From Monocercomonoides exilis (Eukaryota > Preaxostyla > Oxymonadida > Polymastigidae): a stretch of 64,000 nucleotides of DNA. The stretch lies in contig LSRY02000017.1 in assembly GCA_001643675.2 (NCBI GenBank), positions 1,581,001 to 1,645,000 on the forward strand, read 5' to 3'. Below the pieces are notes generated by a model. That model was not told the DNA's origin. It ran no database searches and worked only from the letters and a program-made list of their open reading frames with translations. Each line of letters begins with the position of its first letter. Position 1 is the first letter of the stretch. The translations under genes and the position numbers were made by a program. Below, piece by piece: positions 12,853 through 22,538 of the stretch.

Positions 12853-13208
12853 TCATGATGATTGTTTTTTTTTTAATTGTTTTCATAACTTATTTTTTTC
12901 GTTATTTATTAAAGGAAACAATAAATAAAAATGAATTATTAACTTCCTTATGCTCTCCGAGTTTTTGAGAAGAAAAAAAGTTAGTGAACTTGCTATTAAA
13001 GATGAAGTTGATGTACGCAAAGAAGAATGAATATACAAAAAATATTGGATTTTTCTCGTTCTCAAAAATGAATTCGTCTCTCAATCCAAAAAAGAAAGCT
13101 AGAATTGAAAAACGAGTTTGCTGATTGCAATATTTATACGTTATATTACCTCCAGGATTTTGTGAGATGCGAAGCAAATAAATGAATGAAAACGAAAAAA
13201 AAAAACAC
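12853..13208. other. convergent 3' region, no gene seen
   Basis: 356 bp between the 3' ends of DRC1 and UFM1. AT-rich. A minus-strand Phe-rich open stretch is present but has no start context or homology that I recognise; it probably holds the two 3' ends and their polyadenylation signals. Confidence 0.5.
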
Positions 13209-13607
13209 TTACTGATGTCCGACTTTATCCCTATGTATTAATCTAAGATCGGACCCGTGCTTTAAAAACACGCTTCCAGCTGATTGTTTTGGGTTAACAC
13301 ACATTCCAACTATTAAATTTTGACAGAAAAATAATTATTTATTTTTTTGTTAAATATCGAGCATAAATATATATAATAACAGTACCGTGTGTGATAATAG
13401 CAGCATCTTGTGGAACCATTCCAAATTGTTCTGCCACATAATGTACAACATATGTAAATTCAGTATCTTCTTTAACGGATAAACTGAAAAGAAGTTTCAA
13501 AAAATTTTTGTTTAAAAGCAAATATTTCTCAAAAAATCAAACGTCTTGAAAGGGAGTTTTGGATCAGCTGTATTTGTAACTTTGAAAGTAACCTGTGCTG
13601 AAGACAT
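13209..13607 (-). CDS. UFM1: ubiquitin-fold modifier 1 (UFM1)
   Basis: Three short exons, 13607-13543, 13483-13386 and 13309-13209, with introns of 59 and 76 nt; all phases fit. The product is 87 residues, the normal length of the UFM1 precursor. Recognisable stretches in order: [61 protein letters not shown] and [14 protein letters not shown]1 is a ubiquitin-like protein; UFSP protease trims its C-terminus to an exposed Gly, then UBA5, UFC1 and UFL1 attach it to targets such as ribosomal protein uL24 at the ER. Here the precursor ends VG-HQ, two residues beyond the conserved Gly, as in animals (VG-SC). The stop codon directly follows; a GTAAGT overlaps it, but the canonical length argues against splicing there. 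Confidence 0.9.
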
Positions 13608-13916
13608 TTTCTTCTTGTCAATAAGATCTACCCAATATATGAAAATGTGACAAAAACATCTTTTTTCATTTTTTATTATTTTGATTTTTGGCTTTAACAA
13701 AAGAATTCATAATTAAATCGAACAAATAAGGAAATTGGACCGACTCTAAAAATGAAATACTCATGGAGATTATAAAACCAAAATTTTGACTCATACATAA
13801 AACAAAAAGAAAAACCTGAATATGACAATGTGAATGGGTGATACAATATAGACAAAAGAATGCTCATAAGAAAAATAGTTATAAACACAAATAAGTTCAA
13901 AAACAATATAAAATAA
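13608..13916. other. intergenic gap upstream of UFM1
   Basis: 309 bp AT-rich gap that must contain the UFM1 promoter and the 3' end of the next minus-strand gene. No motif stands out. Confidence 0.4.
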
Positions 13917-16900
13917 TTAATGGTCGTCAGTTTTGCTTCCCTTTTCTTCTCCGTTTTCATCATCAACGCTCCACTTTATCTCTTCTTCGATGTCATCTTC
14001 AATCACTTCAGTCAGCCTGTTCCATGCAAAGCTGTATCCTCTGTGTGCAAACGGGATGAAGCGCGAGAAGCGGTCGCCGCGGCCAGCCCAGAAGCCGCGT
14101 GCAGACATGCGCCACGAATAACTCTTTCCTCTGCCGAAACTTGTGGAGATGCCGGTCAATGGACGCATTCCTCTTCGAAGGGGCACTGGAACAGAAGTAG
14201 CACGAGACAAGAGAGAAGGAGGAAGAGGAGTGTTGTCGAGGGGCGGGAGAAAGGGAGGAGGTGAGTGAGGAGAAGAGGATGGATATGAAGAAGAAGAGGA
14301 GGAGGAAGAAGAAGAAGAATATGCAGAAGGGAAGGGGAAAGGGAAAGAAGAGACAGAAGAGGTGTCCGATGAATCAGAATGGTTTTCAAAATTAAATGAG
14401 GAGACAGATTCGTTGGCTGGCAAATGAATCGATTCTTCATCTGAGTTGGAGCTGAGCGATGTTTGTGATGAAAGTGAGCAAAGAGAAGGAGAATACGAAG
14501 AAACAGAATCAGTTTGAGTGTTCTGCTTCCGTTGCATCGAACTGAAAGTGCCATTATCTTCATCATCACTTTCGTCATTGTCATCTCCACTGGATGAGTC
14601 AAACATCAGCATTTCTTCAGAGTCCTCTTCAAAAAGAGATGACAGACTTTCACTCGAATCGCTGCTGAGTGAAGGAGAAGTGCTCGTTTCTAACAGACTT
14701 TGCTGATCTAATTCTTTTTCTTTCGCATCTTGTTCTTGTTCTCCTTTCAACTTTTTTGCTGTTTTCTTGTCTTTCTGCTTCTGCTTCTTCTTTTTCTTCT
14801 TCATTGAGCTGTTTGCAAGTTGTGCCTGCGCACTCAAAAAGGGCGGCTCTATTTGGGCTTCTTTGTAGTCGAGCCAGTCGTCGCTTATTCCTGTGCGCTT
14901 GCCATAGCGCAGAGCAAACAGCTGCTTCAGCGCCTTCAACCGGGTGGATTTGGCATAGACAGCTGGGCGACTGTCCATCTGAATGCGCATTCCTCTCCTG
15001 TTTTTGAACCGGCGCAGAGGAAAAGAGTCGTATTTGTGCTGCGATGGAGTCAATGGGCTGATGCTTGATGGAGGCGAAGAGGGAGAGGGAGAGGGAGAGG
15101 GAGAGGGAGAGGGAGAGGTTGGGGATGACATTTGTGTAGTTGGAGATGTAAAGAAAACCGATCGAGCAGAAGGAAAGGCAGTTGGGTTCATCAGAGGCAC
15201 AAGCAAAGGAGGAGAAACGCTATCATCTCTTGTTCTATTGTCAGAATGTGCAAAAAAAGGTGTTGAAGAAGAGGGAGATAGAGAACGAACAGAACGAGAA
15301 GTTGGCACTTGAAGTGGCTGAGAAATGTGCTGCTGTGACATTTCGTGAGATGTGATGTGATTTGGAAAGGATGAAGCAGAGGACGAGGCTGATGAATGAG
15401 ATGACATCAATTCAGTTGCAGCATCACTCTCTGCTTTTGGCGCAGACAAAGAGAGAGAGAAAAGAGGAGAAGTGGATTGGTTGTCTGTCTGATGTGAAGT
15501 GTTGCCATTCGTGTCAGCGCTGGTTTCGCAACTTGGTTGTGTCGTCAGCGCAGAAAAAGAAGGAAGAAGAGGCTGAAATGGACTGCAGCTTGTGGCAGCA
15601 GGCGAAGGAAACAGACGGGGAAATGTTGGGTATGGCGAGTGTGTTGATGGCAAAGGAGAAGGAGAGGGAGAAGAAGATGAAGGAGATGTGGGAGAAGAAG
15701 GAGAAGAGGGGGATGTGGGTGAGGGAGGAGCATCTGCCACTTCTGCCTGGATAACTTCAGACTGAATGCTTTCGCTGTCAGAAGCAGCAGAGTCGCTGGT
15801 GTTGTTTGACTCCCCTCCAGAAAGTGCTTTCTCTTCTGTCATCCTCTTCATCTTCTTCATCAGCTTCTTCATCTTCTTTTTTTCCTTTTTTTCCTTCTTT
15901 TTCTCTTCGCTCAGCTCTTTCTCCTCGGCACACGTCCTTCTCCCTGGAACATATCTTGCTCCACCATAAATCTTTTCATTGTCCATTCTCATCTTTCCCT
16001 CAGCACTTGAGCTTGGTGCACTTGTCAATCCATCAATGTCATCAGCGTCTGTCTCCTTGTGAGGGAGGAATATGAATCCTCCACCAACACCTCGCTCATC
16101 TCCTTCTCTGCTTCTGCTGTCTTCTCCACACACAACCCACTGCATGTCCCTCTGCCTCTTGTTTGCTCGGTGGATGCCTTGTCTAATCGCCTTCTCTCGT
16201 GTGACACCCGGGTGTACTGTTGACTGCCCTGATGATGACTGCTTTTGCTGCTGCTTCGACGTTGGACGAGGCCTCGTCCTGCAAAAGTCAGATTTCTGTG
16301 AGAGGGCACTGCTTCTTTGAAGAGTAGCATTGGCAGCTTCTTCTGATGCTGAACTGTCACAAGTGGTGTCATGTGGATCGTTAGAAGAAGTAGAGCTGAA
16401 GCTGCCATTATTGCGAGATGCAACATAAAGGTATGATGCCTCTATCAGCAGCTGCTCTTGAAGCAGCGTCTGCTCCCGAAGAAACTCCTCATCTGCAAAT
16501 TGCTGTCCGAATTTCGCTCTTCTTTTGAGCTCATCTTTCTCATTGCTCTCTTTGGACCATCGCAACTGAGGCAGAAATCGAACACATCCGCAGCTGACGG
16601 CTGTCAAAAATTGGGGGCACGAGAAAAGGCACAAGCATATCGCTGCTTCCAAAATAAGAGAGTAAATGATGATGAGGATTGATGATTGATTTGATTCCTG
16701 TTTGTTTTGAAATGTGTTTTAATATGAAAATAGTTTTGATTAATATCATATCACAAAAAAATACAAACCAAAAGCGTAAATGAACAGTCTCCTTCTCCCA
16801 GAGGAACAGTTACAACAATGTCGCTTTTATCAACACATGGATTTGTGCAACTTTGCAAAGATGTCTCATCAACCAAAGTTGCATTGATCAAAAATGTCTG

Positions 16901-17581
16901 TGGAAATGGAATATTTTCGTTGCACGGTAACCAAGAAAAACGGTACAGTCCATCGTCAGTTGCAACGAATTCAAATGACGATTCCTCATTGAATGATGCT
17001 TTAATTATTTGATAAACTGAGCTGTTGTGGAAGAGAACAGAAATTTGAGCTGCACAGTGAGTTCTGGTTTGAACTTCCCATAGCACGCTGCTTCCTTTCA
17101 AAAGAAAAAATGAAAGCTCTTTTTGTGAGCTGTCTGAACAAAAATTTAAAATGAACAACAAAAAAAATGTGCACTAACTTGACATAAAATATGAATTTTT
17201 AATATCACGGAAATAACTGACACCAAATTTATTTGTTGTATGTATCTGGCACGAGGTGGATGAAATCTATCGAAAGATTGCACAAAAAAGGGAAAAAATC
17301 AAATGCAAACCGAAGGCTGTGAAGCATTGTTCCTAGAAAAATGTGCAGCAAATCCTTCTTTTAACTGATATGTACCAATGTAGTTTGTATCAAATTTTAT
17401 AATTTCTATGAGTGCAACTGCAAGTGTTGATGCAAAAAACAAGAAAATGGAGATTACAATGATTGACTTTAATATTGAACGAAATGTTGGACGACTTGTT
17501 GTATCCTTTTAAATTCATTAAAAGTAAAATAGATAGCAAAAAGGCATGATGTCAAACCCATTTCCAGATGAAAAAACACAT
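13917..17581 (-). CDS. two-pass membrane protein with Cys-containing ectodomain and long Ser-rich tail
   Basis: Five exons in phase: 17581-17558 (24 nt), 17505-17311, 17266-17179, 17134-16769, 16697-13917. Near the N-terminus is a membrane helix (SIIVISIFLFFASTLAVAL). A region of about 200 residues with several Cys (HCAAQISV, LPCNENIPF, SCTNPCVDKSD, GEGDCSF) follows and should face the lumen or outside. The second helix, ILIIIYSLILEAAICLCLF, exists only after the 16769/16697 splice. The remaining tail of about 880 residues is low complexity: Ser, Pro, Lys and Glu runs, with few folded-looking parts except the last 80 residues. The arrangement (TM, ectodomain, TM, cytosolic tail) recalls APD-type membrane proteins of plants, but I see no RING finger, so I do not assign a function. 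The tail encodes a GGGAGA hexamer run at about 15076-15118. Confidence 0.6.
15076..15118. repeat. (GGGAGA)n hexanucleotide microsatellite inside a coding tail
   Basis: About seven tandem copies of GGGAGA. On the coding (minus) strand they encode alternating Ser-Pro. It is part of the low-complexity cytosolic tail and is likely length-variable. Confidence 0.8.
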
Positions 17582-17886
17582 TATCAAAATGAAGTTATTG
17601 CATGGTTTTTTGTATGGGAAAGAATCATTTTTGAGTCTTTTATATTTTCATTTTTATCTCGTATAAATTCATTTATTTACTCGTATAAATATTTTAAAGC
17701 ATTCAATAACGAAAATAAAGCTTAAAAAAAACACAGTACTTGCACTCTTTATTAGATAAAAATACAAAAATTTAGAAAATCACAATATAAACTAAAAATC
17801 ATAAATCTTTCACAAAATGCTGATATAAATGCACAAAATTGAAAAAGAAATTTGGCAAAAATGCTTACAACGTAACATAAAAAGAA
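17582..17886. other. intergenic gap, no gene seen
   Basis: 305 bp of AT-rich DNA between the start of the two-pass membrane protein and the 3' end of the CK1 gene, both on the minus strand. Nothing recognised. Confidence 0.4.
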
Positions 17887-20457
17887 TTAAGTGGGTTCAT
17901 AAAACAAAGATGTGTGAGTAGAGTGTATGATGTGATGACTAATTGAAAAGGCAGGATTTGCTGGATAAAGCTCCGATGTGAGTGAAATGTCGTTTGGGAG
18001 AAAAGAGGAAGGATTGAGCTTATGCTTCATGGCAAGCAGGCAGAGCAGCCGCGGGGGAGGAGGGATGGGAATAGGTAGCTGGTTGATGGATGAATATTGT
18101 GTATTGATTGAGTCAACAACACTGACACTTGCTTTGCGATCAGATACATTTAACATTTCAGCATTTGGCAAAGACATTGAAGAAGTATCTGGAATGAACA
18201 TTTTATCTCTCAGGCTTTTTGGATTGGAATGTTCATCAGAAGAAGATGTAATGTTTAATGAGTCTGTTGTTGGTAGCAAAATCTTATTCAAAGTTGGATT
18301 TGAGATTGTGATGATAAGCGGGTGAAAAGACGAGGCAGATGACTCAAATGGATAGATCGGGTGCATTGGGCATTTCTGTCCTCTTTCGCTGTTCCAATGC
18401 TCAACCGCAGCAGACACACTGACAATGCCTATTTTCACAGTCTGCCAATCGCCTTTGCGAAAGAAAAGAGGATTGAAAAAAGTCTCATAAGAATGCATTT
18501 TTCGCCTTCTTTCACTGTCCATTGCTTCTTTGTCCTCTTCTTCGTTTTTGGTTTCTTCTTTTTCATTAACAAGTTCGAGCAATTTTTCATCAAATATAAT
18601 TTGAGTGCCTTCTTCTGACCCTTCATCTTCAGCTAATGAAGCATCTGAGCTGTTTTGGCTGGTCTTTGAAAAACCATTATTTATCTCTGCATCATCTTGC
18701 TTCATTGCCATCGGATGTTTGTTGCCTTCTTCTTCGTCTGCTTTCTTCTTCTCCTTCTTTTTGCTGTCTATTTCTGTCAGCATCTTCACCACTTCAATGC
18801 TCACTTTTTTCTCTTCTATCATTTTTTTCATTTTGGAGTCAACCAGCTCCTTCTTCACCGCCTGCCTTAGTTCTTCCTCTGTCTGCCTCATCCGCCGAAT
18901 CTTGTCTCGCAAAATCTTCTTTATTTCCTTCACTTCTTTCATCGCTTTTCTGTCGAGCGACGATTCTTTCTCTGCATTTTCCTCCTTTTTGCATGGCTTG
19001 CATCCCTCAGTGCCTGTCTTATCCTTCAAATCTGCCTCTTCTTTCTTCTTTTGCATCTTTGGCTGCTTCTCAAAGATGCTGCGCAGAGTGATCATGTGGT
19101 CTTCAGTCGAATCGCCTGACATTCCACTTTTGATGGAGCTGTCGCTTGCTCTTTCTCGAAACTTGCTTCGGAGTTTTGCTCGTTTGGCTTCCATCTTCCT
19201 TTCTCTGTCTATTATCTTCAGAGTCTTCTTCTTTTCTGCTCGTTTTATTGCTTTTTCTATTATTTTGCTCTTTTTCTGCAGTTCTGTGTCTTCTGTCTCT
19301 GACTCCTCAGAATTGTCTGCTGAGCCTTCGTCAACATCTCCTAAAGTCATCAGTCGCATTTCTTTTCTTTCTGCCTCTTCTTTTTCGACAAACCGCTGCT
19401 CCATCCTCCTTTTGCGCCGTCTGTCGCGTGCTTCCTTCGAATTTTCAGGTGAAAGCGACATCGACATAGACGAATCGCAAAATGCTTCCATTTCCTTTTT
19501 CAGCTGCCCCATCAGCGGTGAAAATGACCCGCTTTCAGGGAGCTTCTCAGTCCAGTCAAAAACATTGTCAAATAAGAATTCCTCCCTCTCAGCGATTTTG
19601 CGCAGAAGCTGCTGAATAAATTCATAGTCAGGTTTTGATTCAAAGTGGAGTACTCGAATATATCGCAAAAGCATTGCAATCTCTTTTGGAGTATCGCTGC
19701 AGAGATCATCGATAGGTGTTCCCATTTTGAGGTCTGCGATCTTCGTGTATTTTTGCTGATGGGTTTTGGCTTTAATTCCCATCCAAGGAAGCTTTCCTTT
19801 GAGAAAATACAACAGCATGTACACAACAGATTCTAGATCATCTCGTCGACTTTGCTCAATCCCTATATGCGCATTCACACTTGCATATCGTATTGTTCCT
19901 GTAATTCCCTTTGTTTCTCTATAAGGAATGTGCTGGCGAGTACGAGTGTCTCTGTACCGCTTTGCTAAGCCAAGATCAATCATATAAATAATATGTGAGG
20001 ACTTTCCTCTACCAATCAAAAAGTTTTCTGGTTTTATGTCTCTATGAAGAAAATTTTTTGAATGGAGATATTCGATTCTTGAAATTAATTGGTCACCAAT
20101 AAGGCATGTTGTTTTCAGTGAAAAATGCCTTTCGCATAAATGAAAAAGATCTTCTAAGCTCGGTCCAAGATAGTCCATCACCATTACGTTGCAGTCAGAT
20201 TCCACTCCATACCAATATACATTTGGGATACCTTCACCTCCCTGAAGAAGTCTGTATAATTTTGTTTCATAAAATAATTGGGGTTGCGCTTGCTTAATTT
20301 TCTCAACTTTTGCAGCAACAGGCTCTCCTGTTCTGATTGAAATTCCCTTGTAAATTTCTCCAAAAGCCCCTGATCCAATCGGATGACTTATTGAAAATCT
20401 ATAAGTATGAGCAATGAGCCATTCAGTTTGATTCTGTTTTGGCATAAAAACCTTCAC
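17887..20457 (-). CDS. casein kinase 1 family Ser/Thr kinase with long Lys/Glu-rich tail
   Basis: Single-exon gene of 856 codons. The kinase domain covers about residues 18-310: glycine loop IGSGAFGEIYKG, lysine in VAAKVEK, catalytic loop HRDIKPENFL, DLGLAKRYRD in the DFG position (Leu for Phe), and the CK1 signatures ASVNAHIGIEQSRRDDLES and RETKGITGTIRYAS. CK1 lacks the usual APE motif, as here. CK1 enzymes phosphorylate acidic or pre-phosphorylated Ser/Thr sites and act in vesicle traffic, DNA repair and signalling. After the domain comes a tail of about 540 residues: Lys/Glu-rich predicted helices, then a Ser/Pro/Ile stretch. Start: the first Met (MKVF) is used, but the Met at codon 5 (MPKQNQ) is equally possible. 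The start faces the USP gene 157 bp away. Confidence 0.9.
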   Translation of the reverse strand: MKVFMPKQNQTEWLIAHTYRFSISHPIGSGAFGEIYKGISIRTGEPVAAKVEKIKQAQPQLFYETKLYRLLQGGEGIPNVYWYGVESDCNVMVMDYLGPSLEDLFHLCERHFSLKTTCLIGDQLISRIEYLHSKNFLHRDIKPENFLIGRGKSSHIIYMIDLGLAKRYRDTRTRQHIPYRETKGITGTIRYASVNAHIGIEQSRRDDLESVVYMLLYFLKGKLPWMGIKAKTHQQKYTKIADLKMGTPIDDLCSDTPKEIAMLLRYIRVLHFESKPDYEFIQQLLRKIAEREEFLFDNVFDWTEKLPESGSFSPLMGQLKKEMEAFCDSSMSMSLSPENSKEARDRRRKRRMEQRFVEKEEAERKEMRLMTLGDVDEGSADNSEESETEDTELQKKSKIIEKAIKRAEKKKTLKIIDRERKMEAKRAKLRSKFRERASDSSIKSGMSGDSTEDHMITLRSIFEKQPKMQKKKEEADLKDKTGTEGCKPCKKEENAEKESSLDRKAMKEVKEIKKILRDKIRRMRQTEEELRQAVKKELVDSKMKKMIEEKKVSIEVVKMLTEIDSKKKEKKKADEEEGNKHPMAMKQDDAEINNGFSKTSQNSSDASLAEDEGSEEGTQIIFDEKLLELVNEKEETKNEEEDKEAMDSERRRKMHSYETFFNPLFFRKGDWQTVKIGIVSVSAAVEHWNSERGQKCPMHPIYPFESSASSFHPLIITISNPTLNKILLPTTDSLNITSSSDEHSNPKSLRDKMFIPDTSSMSLPNAEMLNVSDRKASVSVVDSINTQYSSINQLPIPIPPPPRLLCLLAMKHKLNPSSFLPNDISLTSELYPANPAFSISHHIIHSTHTSLFYEPT

Positions 20458-20614
20458 AACTCCAATTCAGCTTCTTTTGTACTTAATTTCCAATTTTTTG
20501 CTTTGAATATTTGTTAATAAAGCAAAAATACAACTTTTAACACAATTTTTTTGATCTTTTTTTGGATTTCCCTTTACAAATTTTGATTCATTCTTAGTTT
20601 TTTATTCACATTCC
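20458..20614. promoter_or_regulatory. divergent promoter region between CK1 and USP
   Basis: 157 bp between two divergent start codons. AT-rich, with T- and A-runs. Shared regulation is possible but only inferred from the spacing. Confidence 0.4.
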
Positions 20615-22233
20615 ATGGGTCCTGAAGCCTCCAAAGATGTTACTTCACCAGTGGAATTTGAAACAAAAATAAATACAATGATAGGACTTGGAAATGTTTG
20701 TTTAAAATATTTTTATCCAAGTATTTTTTGTTTTATTATCCTTTTGATTTAAAAACAGCTTGGAAATACTTGCTATGTAAATTCTATTTTGCAAGCGTTG
20801 TATTATTGTATTCCTTTTCGAAACGGAATGATATCATTTTATCTGAAACAAAAAGGACGGACAGAAGTTGAAGAAACGTTAGCTTACTCACTTGGAGAGC
20901 TCTATCATAGCATGTTAACCTACCCAACTCCACTCGGACAAATCCTTCCAACAAATTTTCTTATTAATCTGAAAAAGGCAAGTCCACTCTTTGAATCACC
21001 AGATCAGCAAGATGCACACGAATTCTTGAACTTTTTATTGAATTCGATTCATGACACTTTAAGCGAACAAATGAAAATTTCAAAATCAAATCAAACTTCA
21101 ACGCTTATTGATCAAGTATTTAAGGGAGAACTTTCAGTTCGCTATAGGTTTGATTCATTCTTTTCTGATTGATAAAGAATATTAATAATCTATTCAGATG
21201 CTTAACATGCGAAACAACATCTCATCAGCATGAAGATTTTCTTCACCTCTCCGTACCAACACAGCAAAACACTTCACTTCATCATAATATTATGCAACTT
21301 GCAAATCCAGAGCGATTAGATAGAGATAATAAATTTTTCTGCTCATACTGTCGTTCTCATCAAGAAGCCTTGAGATTATCTCGTGTAAGTACACATCCTC
21401 AAGTTCTTGTGCTTCAGCTAAGACGATTCAAATATAATCCAGAAAAATTAGTTTTGGAGAAGGATATATCTTATGTAACAATTCCAAAGCGGCTTCGCTT
21501 AGCACAGCTTGGATGTGTAGGTGATCTTTGGGCAGACGATGAAGAGGAAGAAGAGGAAGATGGAAATGATGAAGCACTGGAGACACAAAAAGATGAAATA
21601 GGGGCAGCAAAAAAAGATGGTTCACAGGAATCTTATGAGCAGAAAAAGCAATCAGAAACACAAGAAAGCGCAAAACTCAAATCGGATCAAACTAAAAAGG
21701 AGAAAGAAACCCGAGGCATCCAATTTACTGGAGCAGGAAAAGATGCTCAGAGAGGAAACACATCTGATGGGGGAAATGGGCTTTCTTCAGACTCGACCTC
21801 TGCGACTGAAACATCTCGTGTGCTCATTGGTCACAGCGATCCATTGTATCGTCTGTCGTCGATGATTGTTCATGTTGGGCATTCATTGTCATCAGGGCAT
21901 TACATTTCAATTGTTAACTGCTGCAACAAATGGTTTATCTTCAATGACACGTCAATCACAGTGTGCTTTTTTAAATTGTTTCTCCATTTTTTCAAAGTAT
22001 TTTTCCATTTTTGCATTTTTTTTTCTGAATCATTGAAATTTCGATTCAACCAGCCTTTGGATCCTGCAGATCTCCATTTCTTTTTCGGTACACCTTCTCC
22101 TCTCCCCTTAAAAATGCGTCCACCTGCTTCAATTCCAGAAGATCCTTTAACGCACTTGCAGAGGACTTTTGGACTGAAGGCGTTTTCCAAAGGAACAGCT
22201 TACATTCTATTTTATGAGAAAATCTCGAAATGA
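20615..22233 (+). CDS. ubiquitin carboxyl-terminal hydrolase, USP12/USP46 type
   Basis: Four exons: 20615-20696, 20759-21147, 21198-21960, 22054-22233. The last intron (93 nt, GTGTGC...CAG) is a multiple of three without a stop, so the unspliced frame is open; I remove it because its product is Phe-rich and interrupts the USP fold. Catalytic Cys box: GLGNLGNTCYVNSILQALYY; QQDAHEFLNFLL; zinc-binding CLTCETTSHQHEDFLHLSV and CSYC; LQLRRFKY; His box HVGHSLSSGHYISIVN; Asn/Asp box WFIFNDTSI. All three catalytic positions are present, so it should be an active thiol deubiquitinase. Order and spacing fit USP12/46, which in animals and fungi are activated by WD40 proteins (WDR48, WDR20). An acidic Lys/Glu/Ser-rich insert of about 100 residues lies before the His box. 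Confidence 0.9.
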
Positions 22234-22538
22234 ACACATTTCACATGGCTTCATCGGTAAATTATGTTCTTATTCACTTAGCGTGAATGTTGTATGAGTT
22301 AGTCATCACTTCATTGTAATATTTTGCATCTCTTTCTTTTTTATTCTCTTTTTTAGAGGCATGTTGTTTTTAATTTATTTTTTGAAAAAATAAAATGCAT
22401 TGTAAAGGAGTGAATGGATATATTTAATTGAACTAATATTTTTGGGACTAGTTCAATTTGCGACTGTGATGTGATAAAAATATCAAAGCAATATTTCAAA
22501 ATTCACTGAATATTCAAAAGGTGTTTATACTCACTATG
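22234..22538. other. convergent 3' region, no gene seen
   Basis: 305 bp AT-rich spacer between the 3' ends of the USP gene and the MFS transporter. Possible polyadenylation signals (AATAAA-like) only. Confidence 0.4.

Noticed and set aside
12902-13177. minus-strand Phe-rich open frame between DRC1 and UFM1
   Set aside because: Composition is that of translated AT-rich DNA, it lies in the expected 3' region of UFM1, and no splice partner or family fits.
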